DNA from: Streptomyces sp. CBMA152
GTDB lineage: Bacteria; Actinomycetota; Actinomycetes; Streptomycetales; Streptomycetaceae
Length of the DNA stretch: 64,000 nt
Assembly: GCF_014596475.1 (NCBI RefSeq)
Contig: NZ_MECJ01000006.1
Location: forward strand, 62,001-126,000
Direction of reading: 5' to 3'
Numbering within the stretch: the first letter of the stretch is position 1; each line of letters opens with the position of its first letter. Position numbers and translations under genes: made by a program. This document shows positions 1 through 8,685 of the stretch, one piece after another. The notes below the pieces were generated by a model. The model made no database searches. It saw only the letters and a program-made list of their open reading frames with translations, and was not told the origin of the DNA.

Positions 1-109
1 CTCGGCACTGATTGTGAACCAAAGTTCACCGGGCGAACAGGGCCCTTACGCAGACAAGCCGCGCATCACGCGAACAACGCGAGCGGGCCGACGAGCGGGA
101 GAGATTTCG

Positions 110-1294
110 ATGAGCATCCGGGACGTGTACATCGTCGACGCCGTGCGCACCCCGATCGGCAAGTTCAGCGGCGCCCTCGCCGCCGTGCGCCCCGACGACC
201 TCGCCGCGCATGTGGTGAAGGCGCTCGTCGACCGTTCCCCCGAGCTCGACCCGGCCCGCGTCGACGACGTGTACTTCGGCGACGCCAACGGCGCGGGTGA
301 GGACAACCGCGATGTGGCCCGGATGGCCGTCCTGCTCGCCGGGCTGCCGGTCTCGGTCCCCGGTGTCACCGTGAACCGCCTGTGCGGATCGGGCCTGGAG
401 GCCGTCATCCAGGCCGCCCGCGCCATCGCGGTGGGCGACGCGCACATCGCGGTGGCGGGCGGCGTCGAGTCGATGTCCCGCGCCCCCTGGGTGATGCAGA
501 AGCCCGAACGCGCCTTCCCGGCCGGACACCAGCAGCTCTGGTCGACCACGCTCGGCTGGCGGATGACCAACCCGAAGCTGCCCGCCGAGTGGACGGTCGC
601 GCTCGGCGAGGGCGCCGAACTCATCGCCGATCGCCATGCGTTGAGCCGCGAGCAGCAGGACGCGTTCGCCCTCGGCAGCCACCGCAAGGCCGCCGAGGCG
701 TGGGCGAAGGGCCTGTACGACGGCGAGGTCGTCCCGTACGACGGTGTCGATCTCGTACGGGACGAGTGCATCCGCGAGACGTCCTCGATGGAAGCGCTCG
801 CCAAGCTGAAGCCCGCCTTCCGTAAGGACGGTTCGGTGACCGCGGGCAACTCCTCGCCGCTCAACGACGGCGCCGCGGCGCTGCTCCTCGTCGACGAGGA
901 GGGGCTGCGCGCCACCGGGCGTGAGCCGCTGGCCCGGATCCGTACGTCCGCCGTCACCGGGATCGAGCCGCAGCTCTTCGGGCTCGGACCCGTCGAGGCG
1001 GTGCGCACCGCGCTGGCCAAGGCGGGGCGGAGCCTCGCGGACCTGAGCGTGTTCGAGCTCAACGAGGCGTTCGCCGCCCAGTCGTTGGGGTGTCTCGCCG
1101 AGTGGCCCGAGCTCGACCCGGCCGTCGTCAACCCGCGCGGTGGCGCCATCGCCATCGGCCACCCGCTCGGCGCCTCGGGCGCCCGGCTCGCCGGTGCCGT
1201 GGCCCATCAACTCGCCGCCGCAGGCTCGGGCGTGGGCCTCGCGGCGCTCTGCATCGGCGTCGGCCAGGGGCTCGCGCTGGTCCTGGAACGCTGA
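110..1294 (+). CDS. Thiolase (acetyl-CoA acyltransferase, PcaF/AtoB-like)
   Basis: A 394-residue thiolase that would cleave a 3-oxoacyl-CoA with CoA, or run the reverse condensation, in the cytoplasm. The nucleophilic Cys is in NRLCGSG (about residue 92), the catalytic His in GGAIAIGHPLGASGAR (about 351) and the second Cys in LCIGVGQG (about 381). Length is normal for the family. The ATG at 110 is chosen because a GGGAGAG SD precedes it and the protein then begins with the family sequence MSIRDVYIVDAVRTPIG; an upstream in-frame start would add 32 low-complexity residues. The next gene is an aldehyde dehydrogenase, which points to a short degradative route (beta-ketoadipyl-CoA-like or other aromatic/aldehyde catabolism). 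Substrate is inferred only from that context. Confidence 0.9.
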   Translation: MSIRDVYIVDAVRTPIGKFSGALAAVRPDDLAAHVVKALVDRSPELDPARVDDVYFGDANGAGEDNRDVARMAVLLAGLPVSVPGVTVNRLCGSGLEAVIQAARAIAVGDAHIAVAGGVESMSRAPWVMQKPERAFPAGHQQLWSTTLGWRMTNPKLPAEWTVALGEGAELIADRHALSREQQDAFALGSHRKAAEAWAKGLYDGEVVPYDGVDLVRDECIRETSSMEALAKLKPAFRKDGSVTAGNSSPLNDGAAALLLVDEEGLRATGREPLARIRTSAVTGIEPQLFGLGPVEAVRTALAKAGRSLADLSVFELNEAFAAQSLGCLAEWPELDPAVVNPRGGAIAIGHPLGASGARLAGAVAHQLAAAGSGVGLAALCIGVGQGLALVLER

Positions 1295-1378
1295 GCGATC
1301 CCGGGCCGGGGCCGGTTCCGTCGACGCGGGCCGGTACCGTCGGCGACGGCCCAACTGCTCGGAGTGGGCGCCGCGTTC

Positions 1379-1407
1379 TCGTACGGGTACGACGCGTACC
1401 CGTACGA
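1379..1407. promoter_or_regulatory. 12-bp perfect inverted repeat before the aldehyde dehydrogenase gene
   Basis: Arms TCGTACGGGTAC (1379-1390) and GTACCCGTACGA (1396-1407) flank a 5-nt spacer. The repeat lies in the 137-nt gap between the thiolase and aldehyde dehydrogenase genes and ends 24 nt before the ATG, just ahead of the GGAGA SD. It could be a repressor operator or an mRNA stem-loop separating expression of the two genes. No T-rich tail follows it. Confidence 0.5.
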
Positions 1408-1431
1408 CACGAGTGAGACTGGAGACTCTTC

Positions 1432-2868
1432 ATGCCCCTGCTCGACCCCAAGACCTGGCAGTCGCGGACGCTGTCAGGGGGTGAGTACGAGGTCACCGAG
1501 CCCGCCACCGGGGAGAGCCTGGGCGCCGTCACGCTCGCCACCGCCGACGACGTCGCGGCCGCCGTCGCCGAGGGCCGCGCGGCGCAGCCCGCCTGGGCCC
1601 GCTCGCCGCACTTCGCCCGCGCCGCCGTGCTGCGCCGCGCCGGGGACCTGTTCGCCGAGTACGCCGACGAGCTGCGCGACTGGCTCGTACGGGAGTCGGG
1701 GTCCATACCCGGCAAGGCCGAGTTCGAGCTGCACGTGGCCGCGCAGGAGTGCTACGAGGCGGCCGCGCTCGCCTCCCGGCCGCTCGGTGAGGTGCTGCCC
1801 AGCGAGGAGCCCAGACTCAGCTTCACCCGCAGGGTGCCGGTCGGCGTGGCCGGGGTCATCGCGCCCTTCAACGCCCCGCTGATCCTCTCGATCCGGTCCG
1901 TCGCGCCCGCCCTCGCGCTCGGGAACGCCGTGGTGCTCAAGCCCGATCCGCGCACGGCGGTCTGCGGTGGTCTCGCGCTCGCCGCCGTGTTCGCCGAGGC
2001 CGGGCTTCCGGAGGGGCTGCTGCACGTCCTGCCGGGCGGCGCCGACGTGGGGCAGGCGCTGGTCGCCGACCCGGGCGTCCCGGTGATCTCCTTCACCGGC
2101 TCGACCGCCGCCGGTCGCAAGGTCGGTGAGGCCGCCGGACGTCTGCTCAAGCGGGTCCATCTGGAGCTCGGCGGGAACTCCGCGTTGGTCGTCCTGGAGG
2201 ACGCCGACATCGAGGCCGCCGTCGCGCAGGCGTCCTGGGGCTCGTTCTTCCACCAGGGCCAGATCTGCATGACGACCGGCCGCCACCTCGTACATGCCTC
2301 GCTGTACGAGGAATACGTGGAGCGGCTCGCCGCGCGGGCCGACGCGCTGGGGGTCGGCGACCCCTATCGTGAGCAGGTCCACCTCGGGCCGCTCATCGAC
2401 CGGGGCCAACTCGCCAAGGTGCATGGGCTGGTGTCGTCGAGTACGGCGCGGGGTGCGCGGCTGGTGGCGGGTGGCACCCATCGCGAACTGTTCTATCGGC
2501 CGACCGTGCTCGCCGATGTCGACGACCGCACTCCGGCGTACGCGGAGGAGGTCTTCGGGCCGGTCGCGCCCGTGCGGGCGTTCCGGGCGCTGGATGAGGC
2601 GGCGTCTCTGGCCGCGTCCGGCCCGTACGGGCTGTCGCTTGGCATCGTGACCCGGGACGCGACGCTCGGGTTGTCGCTCGCGGACCGGATCCCCACGGGG
2701 ATTGCGCATATCAATGACCAGACGGTCAATGACGAGGCCGTCGCGCCCTTTGGGGGTGTTGCTGCGTCTGGCACCGGTGCGCGGTTTGGTGGCTCTGCCA
2801 ACCTGGATGCGTTTACTGAGCTTCGGTGGACCACGGTGCGGCGGGAGGCCGCGGGGCATCCGTTCTAG
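1432..2868 (+). CDS. Aldehyde dehydrogenase (benzaldehyde/vanillin dehydrogenase-like)
   Basis: A 478-residue NAD(P)-dependent aldehyde dehydrogenase converting an aldehyde to the acid. The general-base Glu is in LELGGNS (about 245) and the nucleophilic Cys in QGQICMTTGR (about 279); the cofactor-fold motif FTGSTAAGRKVGEAAG is intact and the length is normal. The ATG has a GGAGA SD seven nt upstream. Overall resemblance is to aromatic (XylC/BADH-type) aldehyde dehydrogenases, and pairing with a thiolase supports aromatic or aldehyde catabolism. The exact substrate cannot be read from the sequence. Confidence 0.9.
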   Translation: MPLLDPKTWQSRTLSGGEYEVTEPATGESLGAVTLATADDVAAAVAEGRAAQPAWARSPHFARAAVLRRAGDLFAEYADELRDWLVRESGSIPGKAEFELHVAAQECYEAAALASRPLGEVLPSEEPRLSFTRRVPVGVAGVIAPFNAPLILSIRSVAPALALGNAVVLKPDPRTAVCGGLALAAVFAEAGLPEGLLHVLPGGADVGQALVADPGVPVISFTGSTAAGRKVGEAAGRLLKRVHLELGGNSALVVLEDADIEAAVAQASWGSFFHQGQICMTTGRHLVHASLYEEYVERLAARADALGVGDPYREQVHLGPLIDRGQLAKVHGLVSSSTARGARLVAGGTHRELFYRPTVLADVDDRTPAYAEEVFGPVAPVRAFRALDEAASLAASGPYGLSLGIVTRDATLGLSLADRIPTGIAHINDQTVNDEAVAPFGGVAASGTGARFGGSANLDAFTELRWTTVRREAAGHPF

Positions 2869-2991
2869 GGGTCGCCTGGGTGCGGACCGTGCTGGGCTGG
2901 TCGCGCAGTTCCCCGCGTCGGGGGATCCGAGCGCGCGGCCCGCCATGGTCCCTCTGGATCAAACGTTCGGTCGGGTCTCTATGCTTGCGCG

Positions 2992-3915
2992 GTGCACTCG
3001 GTTCTCTCCGGATTTCTGCCCATCTGGGCGCTCACCGCCTGCGGCTGGGGCGCCGGGCGCTTCAATGTGCTCGGCGACCAGGCACAGCACGTCCTGGGGC
3101 GGTTCGCGTTCACCTTCGCGATGCCCTCGCTGCTGTTCCTCACCATGTCCCGCTCGCACCCCGGCGAGCTCGCCCGGCCGGGCGTGGCCGTGTTCGCGCT
3201 CAGCCTCGTCGCGGTCTTCGCGGCCGGACTGCTGGTCAGCCGCTGGATGTTCCGGCGCAAGCGGGGCGAGCAGGCGATAGGCGCGATGGCCGCGTCGTAT
3301 GTGAACTCGGCGAACCTCGGCATCCCGGTCGCCGTGAACGTGCTGCACGACACCTCGTTCATCGTCGCCGCCGCGCTCTTCCAGATGCTGTTCATCACGC
3401 CGCTGATCCTCGTCCTGATCGAGCTGGACGTGCGGCGCGCGGCCCGCGAGCGGTGGACGCGCATCCTCCAACTGCCGCTGCGCAACCCGGTGATCGGGGC
3501 GTCGGCCGCCGGGCTCACGATCGCGGGGTTCGGGCTGCGGCTGCCCGCCGAGGTGGTCTCGCCGCTGCAGATCCTCGGCGGCGCCGCCGTGCCCGCCGCG
3601 CTGTTCGCGCTCGGCATGTCGCTGAACGCCCGCGCCCGGCCCGACGCCGACGGCCGGACCGAGCGGATGATCCTGGTGGGGCTGAAGGTCGCGGCCCAGC
3701 CGCTGCTCGCCTATGGACTGGGACGCTGGCTGTTCGGGCTCGACGGGCACGCCCTGTTCGCGGTGGTGCTGTGCGCGGGGCTGCCGACGGCCCAGAACGC
3801 CTTCATCTTCGCGTCCGAGTACTCCCTGGACACCGAGCTGCCCAGGGACACCGTGCTGCTCTCGACGCTGCTGTCGATGGTGTCCCTGTCGCTCATCGCG
3901 TGGCAGCTCGGCTGA
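2992..3915 (+). CDS. AEC-family membrane transporter (auxin efflux carrier-like permease)
   Basis: A 307-residue integral membrane protein with about ten hydrophobic segments arranged as two five-helix halves. The conserved family sequence with Asn-Pro (ASYVNSANLGIPV) and the late PTAQNAFIFASEY stretch are present. AEC carriers export or exchange small organic acids; the substrate here is unknown. The GTG start at 2992 has no SD, but a TATGCT -10-like hexamer at 2980-2985 would put the transcription start on the initiation codon, so a leaderless mRNA is plausible. Confidence 0.85.
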   Translation: MHSVLSGFLPIWALTACGWGAGRFNVLGDQAQHVLGRFAFTFAMPSLLFLTMSRSHPGELARPGVAVFALSLVAVFAAGLLVSRWMFRRKRGEQAIGAMAASYVNSANLGIPVAVNVLHDTSFIVAAALFQMLFITPLILVLIELDVRRAARERWTRILQLPLRNPVIGASAAGLTIAGFGLRLPAEVVSPLQILGGAAVPAALFALGMSLNARARPDADGRTERMILVGLKVAAQPLLAYGLGRWLFGLDGHALFAVVLCAGLPTAQNAFIFASEYSLDTELPRDTVLLSTLLSMVSLSLIAWQLG

Positions 3916-3945
3916 GGCCGGGGCGTATAAAGCCTGTCCGGGGCC

Positions 3946-4317
3946 TCAGCCTGCCTTGTTGTTGGCCTCCGCCACCGACTTGCGGACCTCGTCCATGTCG
4001 AGGGCCCGCGCCTGGCGGATGACGTCCTCAAGCGCGGCCTCGGGCAGCGCGCCGGGCTGGGAGAAGATCGCCACGTTCTCGCGGACGATCATCAGCGTGG
4101 GGATCGAGCGGATCTCGAACGCCGCCGCCAGCTCCTGCTGCGCCTCGGTGTCCACCTTGGCGAAGACCAGGTCCTCGTGGCGCCCGGAGGCCGCCTCGTA
4201 GACCGGGCCGAACTGCCGGCACGGGCCGCACCAGGAGGCCCAGAAGTCGATCAGGACGAAGTCGTTGTCCGACACGACCTCGTCGAAGTTCTCCTTGGTC
4301 AGCTCCACAGTTGCCAT
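3946..4317 (-). CDS. Thioredoxin
   Basis: A 123-residue cytoplasmic thioredoxin with the WCGPC redox motif (WASWCGPCRQF, about residues 28-38) and the cis-Pro motif SIPTLMI. The C-terminus runs about 15 residues past a minimal thioredoxin and is Ala/Asn-rich. It is divergent from the flavoprotein disulfide-reductase-type gene starting at 4455, so both could share the 137-nt intergenic region. It is probably one of several thioredoxins in this genome. Confidence 0.93.
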   Translation of the reverse strand: MATVELTKENFDEVVSDNDFVLIDFWASWCGPCRQFGPVYEAASGRHEDLVFAKVDTEAQQELAAAFEIRSIPTLMIVRENVAIFSQPGALPEAALEDVIRQARALDMDEVRKSVAEANNKAG

Positions 4318-4454
4318 CAGGTACTCCCTCTCTCCGGCCTCACCATGAAGCCGCCTCGCACAACGGCGTCCGCCGCCGTCGTATTCCGTGCGCTTGTCGC
4401 TGCCACACGGCTGCCCCTGTGGCTCTCTCGTACACCCGCCACCACAATGTCGGC

Positions 4455-5888
4455 ATGACGGAAGCCTTGGAGTACGACGTAGTGGTGCTGGGTGCCGGAC
4501 CGGTCGGCGAGGTCCTCGCGGACCGGGTGCGGGCGGCGGGGCTGAGCGCCGCCGTGGTGGAGAGCGAACTGGTCGGCGGCGAGTGCTCGTACTGGGCGTG
4601 CATCCCCAGCAAGGCGCTGCTGCGGCCGGTGATCGCCCGCGCGGACGCCCGCAAGGTGCCGGGCCTGCAGCGGTATGTGGGCGGGGACCTCGACACCCGG
4701 GCGGTCCTGGCGCATCGCGACGAGTACGTCGGGCACTGGAAGGACGACGGCCAGGTGCGCTGGCTCGACGGGATCGGCGCCGACCTCTTCCGGGGACACG
4801 GGCGGCTGTACGGCACCCGGAAAGTCAGCGTCACCAGCCCCGAGGGCGAGCACCACGTCCTCACCGCCCGGCACGCGGTCGCCGTCTGCACCGGCACCCG
4901 GGCGGTGATCCCCGATCTGCCGGGAGCGGCCGAGGCCAGGCCCTGGACCAGCCGGGACGCCACCAGCGCCCAGCAGGTGCCGGACCGGCTCGTGGTGGTC
5001 GGCGGGGGAGTCGTCGGCGTGGAGATGGCCACGGCCTGGCGGGCGCTCGGGGCCGAGGTCACCGTTCTGGTGCGGGGCGGCGGGCTGCTGCCGAGGATGG
5101 AGCCGTTCGCGGGCGAGTTGGTCGCCGAGGCGCTGACGGAGGCGGGTGCGACCGTCCGTACACACGTGTCGGTCGCCGAGGTCGTACGCAACGGAGGCGG
5201 CGGCCCGGTCACGGTGGTCCTCGACGACGGCGAGCGGATCGAGGCCGACGAGATCCTCTTCGCCACCGGCCGCGCCCCGCGCACCGACGACATCGGCCTG
5301 GACACCATCGGCCTGGAGCACGGCTCCTGGCTGCCCGTCGACGAGTCCTGCCGGGTCGCGGGCAGCGAGTGGCTGTACGCGGTCGGGGACGTCAACCACC
5401 GGGCGCTGCTGACCCACCAGGGCAAGTACCAGGCCCGGATCGCGGGCGCCGCGATCGCCGCGCGGGCGGCCCGCGTCCCGCTCCTGGAGACCGACGCCTG
5501 GGGCGCCCACTCCGCGACCGCCGACCACGCGGCCGTCCCGCAGGTCGTCTTCAGCGACCCCGAGGCGGCCGCCGTGGGCCTCAGCCTCGCCGAGGCCGAG
5601 GCGGCCGGGCACCGCGTGCGGGCCGTCGACTACGACATCAGCGGCGTCGCGGGCGCGGGCCTGTACGCGGACGGCTACCAGGGCCGGGCCCGGATGGTCG
5701 TGGACCTGGACCGCGAGGTGCTGCTCGGCGTCACCTTCGTCGGCCCGGGCGTCGGCGAGCTGATCCACTCCGCGACGATCGCGGTGGCCGGAGAGGTCCC
5801 GATCAGCCGCCTCTGGCACGCGGTACCGGCGTTCCCCACGATCAGCGAGGTGTGGCTGCGCCTCCTGGAGACCTATCGGGACCAGTGA
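4455..5888 (+). CDS. FAD/NAD(P) pyridine nucleotide-disulfide oxidoreductase (LpdA/MerA-like)
   Basis: A 477-residue flavoprotein with an N-terminal FAD-binding GAGPVGE, a redox-active Cys pair in GGECSYWACIPSKAL (Cys-X4-Cys), a central NAD(P) site (VVGGGVVGVEMA), the second FAD motif LYAVGDVN and a C-terminal dimerisation domain with HAVPAFPTISE holding the His/Glu dyad. This is the layout of dihydrolipoyl dehydrogenase, mercuric reductase and related enzymes. The ATG at 4455 starts the family N-terminus; a longer in-frame extension to 4311 overlaps the thioredoxin promoter and was rejected. No lipoyl enzyme is adjacent, so the disulfide substrate is not defined. Confidence 0.88.
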   Translation: MTEALEYDVVVLGAGPVGEVLADRVRAAGLSAAVVESELVGGECSYWACIPSKALLRPVIARADARKVPGLQRYVGGDLDTRAVLAHRDEYVGHWKDDGQVRWLDGIGADLFRGHGRLYGTRKVSVTSPEGEHHVLTARHAVAVCTGTRAVIPDLPGAAEARPWTSRDATSAQQVPDRLVVVGGGVVGVEMATAWRALGAEVTVLVRGGGLLPRMEPFAGELVAEALTEAGATVRTHVSVAEVVRNGGGGPVTVVLDDGERIEADEILFATGRAPRTDDIGLDTIGLEHGSWLPVDESCRVAGSEWLYAVGDVNHRALLTHQGKYQARIAGAAIAARAARVPLLETDAWGAHSATADHAAVPQVVFSDPEAAAVGLSLAEAEAAGHRVRAVDYDISGVAGAGLYADGYQGRARMVVDLDREVLLGVTFVGPGVGELIHSATIAVAGEVPISRLWHAVPAFPTISEVWLRLLETYRDQ

Positions 5889-5892
5889 CGCG

Positions 5893-6759
5893 TCACCGCT
5901 CGTCGAAGACCAGGTTCTCCGGCGGCTCCGTCATCCGTACGGTCTGATCGGTGACCTCCACGACCGTGGACAGGGTGGTGAACTGGCCCTTCGACACGAT
6001 GAGCACGCGGTCCGCGCGCTGGTCCAGGAACGCCCGGAACCCGGCCAGCGACGGGTCTCCGGCGCCGAGCACCAGATAGTCCGCGAGGCGCCGGAACAGT
6101 TTCGGCAGCACGACCGCGCTGTCGGTGAGCGATGCCAGGCCGTCGATCTTGGCGCCGGTGGCCGTCAGATCCACCGGCCACAGCCCCTTCGCGGCCGTCC
6201 GGGCCTCCTGGACGGCCGTGGTCATGGCCGCGCGGAGCTCGACGTACAGCTTGGTGTAGTACGTCGGGTAGGCGAGGCCGTCCGCCAACTGGGCGAGATT
6301 CGCGGTCTGTTGGAGCAGCGCCGCGTCCACGAAGTGCGGCTGCCCGCTCGGGCCGGGAGCCGCGCCCCGGCCCGCGAGGGCCACACAGCGGCCGTGCAGG
6401 TCGGCGCCCCGGGTGAGGAAGTAGCCCGGGACTTGGGTGGGCTCGGACGCGGTGACCGTGCCGTGCGCGTCGCGCTCGACGTGGGTGAAACCCAGCCATG
6501 TGGTGAGCGCGTCCGCCGCCTGCTTCGGGAACGGCGGCGGCTGGTGCAGCTCGCGGCCGTGCGCCGGGATGTAGTGCGTCTCCAGCGAGTCGATCCCGTC
6601 GAGCCGCAGCTGCGCTCCGCCGGTGGCGTTGCGCCGGACGCGGTGGGGGCCGGGCACGAGGTCCCACTGCGTGGGGTCGGCCGGGTAGAAGCGGACGGAG
6701 TCGCCGTCCGGGCGGGCACCGGTCACCCGGTACGTACCTTCGATCACGAGCATTCCCAC
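5893..6759 (-). CDS. Staphylococcal-nuclease-like (SNase/thermonuclease-type) protein
   Basis: A cytoplasmic protein of about 288 residues. Its N-terminal third resembles the SNase fold (GDSVRF, then RLDGIDSLETHY followed by HGRELHQPP); the C-terminal two thirds (about 120-288) are not recognised. No signal peptide is visible. A GTG at 6759 lies 5 nt after a GGAGG SD and is preferred; an ATG two codons later is possible. It ends 4 nt from the convergent reductase gene. Nuclease activity is inferred from fold similarity only. Confidence 0.7.
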   Translation of the reverse strand: MGMLVIEGTYRVTGARPDGDSVRFYPADPTQWDLVPGPHRVRRNATGGAQLRLDGIDSLETHYIPAHGRELHQPPPFPKQAADALTTWLGFTHVERDAHGTVTASEPTQVPGYFLTRGADLHGRCVALAGRGAAPGPSGQPHFVDAALLQQTANLAQLADGLAYPTYYTKLYVELRAAMTTAVQEARTAAKGLWPVDLTATGAKIDGLASLTDSAVVLPKLFRRLADYLVLGAGDPSLAGFRAFLDQRADRVLIVSKGQFTTLSTVVEVTDQTVRMTEPPENLVFDER

Positions 6760-6937
6760 GACGGCCTCCTCGTCCTGCACACCGGGCCCGCCCAGCATCC
6801 TGCGCCGGGGCGCGGCGGGCGCTCGCGCGGCACGAGACTCACGGTCGGCCGGGCCCGCGCACGTATCCGGCCGTACGCCGTCGCGCGTACGTCTGGTCCG
6901 CTCGCCTGCCCGGGCGCGGATGAGTAATACTCTCCAC

Positions 6938-7414
6938 ATGACTTCGCACATTACGAGCAGGGGTGGCGATACGGTGCGCGTGCGGCGCGCGGTCGCGCGG
7001 GACGCCAAGCGGCTGACCCGGCTCGTACGGTCGTCGCGCGCCTACGAGGGCCCGTACGCCGACATGGTCGCGGGGTACCGGGTGGGCCCCGACTACATCG
7101 AGGCGCACGAGGTGTACGTGGCGGTCGGCGCCGACGACCGGGTGCTCGGCTTCTACGCCCTGCTGCTCGCCCCGCCCGAGCTCGACCTCATGTTCGTCGC
7201 CGACGACGCGCAGGGTCTCGGCATCGGGCGCCTGCTCATCGCCCATATGACGGACCGGGCGCGCGCCGCCGGGCTGGACCGGGTCCGGGTCGTCTCGCAT
7301 CCACCCGCCGAGGGCTTCTACCGCAGCGTCGGTGCGATCCGGGTCGGCACGGCCCGCGCCAATCCGCCCGCCGTCAGGTGGGACCGGCCGGAGCTGGAGT
7401 TCCCGATCGCGTGA
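6938..7414 (+). CDS. GNAT-family N-acetyltransferase
   Basis: A GNAT protein of about 158 residues. The acetyl-CoA-binding motif A is visible as LMFVADDAQGLGIGRLLIAH, followed by a typical beta strand/helix and a GFYRSVGA motif. It would acetylate an unidentified amine with acetyl-CoA. The start is uncertain: ATG 6938 has no SD but follows TAATAC (6925-6930) at leaderless spacing, while GTG 6974 has a weak AGGGG SD. It is divergent from the SNase-like gene and convergent with the M4 peptidase, with a hairpin terminator between. Confidence 0.8.
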   Translation: MTSHITSRGGDTVRVRRAVARDAKRLTRLVRSSRAYEGPYADMVAGYRVGPDYIEAHEVYVAVGADDRVLGFYALLLAPPELDLMFVADDAQGLGIGRLLIAHMTDRARAAGLDRVRVVSHPPAEGFYRSVGAIRVGTARANPPAVRWDRPELEFPIA

Positions 7415-7427
7415 GGTCGGGTGCGAG

Positions 7428-7463
7428 AGGGGCCCGCGACCGTACGAAGTACGACGGGCCCCT
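7428..7463. terminator. Bidirectional hairpin terminator
   Basis: Arms AGGGGCCCG and CGGGCCCCT enclose an inner stem CGTAC-GAA-GTACG. The hairpin lies between the convergent acetyltransferase and M4 peptidase genes. Confidence 0.7.
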
Positions 7464-7482
7464 GCACGTACCGCGAGTGTCG

Positions 7483-8532
7483 CTACGAGGTGGGCACCCC
7501 GACCTGCGACCACGCGCTGAGGACGGCCTTCGTCTCGTTGCCGTCGCCGTAGAGGCTGCGTGCGGTCTTGACCGTCAGACGGGCGAAGCTGGCGAAGTCG
7601 GCGTCGGTCGCCAGCTCGCCGCCGGTCAGGGTCGAGTACCAGATCTTCCCGGCCCGCTCCCATGCGTTGCCGCCCAGGGCCGAGGCCACCAGGTAGAAGG
7701 CGTGGTTGGGGATGCCGGAGTTGATGTGCACACCGCCGTTGTCCCGGCTGGTGCGCACGAAGTCGGCCATGACGGCGGGCTGCGGGTCCTTGCCGAGCTG
7801 CGGGTCGTCGTACGCCGTGCCCGGCGCCTTCATCGAGCGCAGCGCGGTGCCGTGGATGGTGGGGCCGAGCAGCCCGGCGCCGATGAGCCAGTCGGCCTGG
7901 TCGGCGGTCTGGCCCAGCGAGTACTGCTTGATGAGGCAGCCGAACACGTCGGAGATCGACTCGTTGAGCGCCCCGGACTGCCCGAAGTACTCCAGGTTCG
8001 CCGTGTACTGCGTGACGCCGTGGGTGAGTTCGTGCCCGATGACGTCGACCGAGACGGTGAAGTCGCCGAAGAGGTTGCCGTCCCCGTCGCCGAACACCAT
8101 CTGCTCGCCGTTCCAGAACGCGTTGTCGTACTTCTCGCCGTAGTGGACGCTGGCGTTCAGCGGCAGGCCCGCGTCGTCGATGGAGTGTCGACCGTAGGCC
8201 TTGAGGTATAGCTCGAAAGTGGCACCCAGCGCGTCGTGCGCCTGGTTGACGCTCTTGTCCTTGGACGGCTTGTCGGTCTCGGAGTGCACCTTGTTGCCGG
8301 GCAGCGTCTCCTGGTGTCCGGCGTCGTACAGGGTGCGTACGGGCTTGTCGGAGGGGGTACCGGTGGGGGCGGCCACGCCACGCACGGTGGTGATCCTGCG
8401 CTGGGTGCGCAGGAACGCGTCGTGCTCCAGGGTGCGGCGGGCCGGTTCGTAGGTGGCGGCGTCCTCGGACTGGGCGAGCTTGTCGAGGACGTGGGGCGGG
8501 ATGATCGTGCAGAACACGGTGTTGTTCTCCAT
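7483..8532 (-). CDS. M4-family metallopeptidase, protealysin-like
   Basis: A thermolysin-family zinc peptidase of 349 residues with HELTH (about residues 167-171) and the third zinc ligand Glu in GALNESISDVFG (about 191). There is no signal peptide and only a short N-terminal prodomain, which carries CTIIPPHVL, the Pro-Pro-x-Leu motif typical of protealysin-type precursors. In that group the propeptide is removed autocatalytically and export does not use a classical signal. The ATG at 8532 is chosen; a TTG three codons upstream is the only alternative nearby. Whether the enzyme works inside or outside the cell is open. Confidence 0.88.
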   Translation of the reverse strand: MENNTVFCTIIPPHVLDKLAQSEDAATYEPARRTLEHDAFLRTQRRITTVRGVAAPTGTPSDKPVRTLYDAGHQETLPGNKVHSETDKPSKDKSVNQAHDALGATFELYLKAYGRHSIDDAGLPLNASVHYGEKYDNAFWNGEQMVFGDGDGNLFGDFTVSVDVIGHELTHGVTQYTANLEYFGQSGALNESISDVFGCLIKQYSLGQTADQADWLIGAGLLGPTIHGTALRSMKAPGTAYDDPQLGKDPQPAVMADFVRTSRDNGGVHINSGIPNHAFYLVASALGGNAWERAGKIWYSTLTGGELATDADFASFARLTVKTARSLYGDGNETKAVLSAWSQVGVPTS

Positions 8533-8685
8533 GCGCAGCAATGTGGCACAGAGTCACCGTGGCGGTGATACGTGTCGTCAGGTTGGCCGGAAATAAGTGG
8601 CGGATTCGGAGGGGCCGGTTCTACGGTTCGTCAACGCACTCGCGGGAGCGAGGGATTGCTCCGGCCGTCATCGCCGCTGGCGTGT

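Noticed and set aside
4455..5888. Dedicated E3 for the E1/E2 cassette
   Set aside because: 47 kb away and paired with thioredoxin; nothing links it to the cassette.
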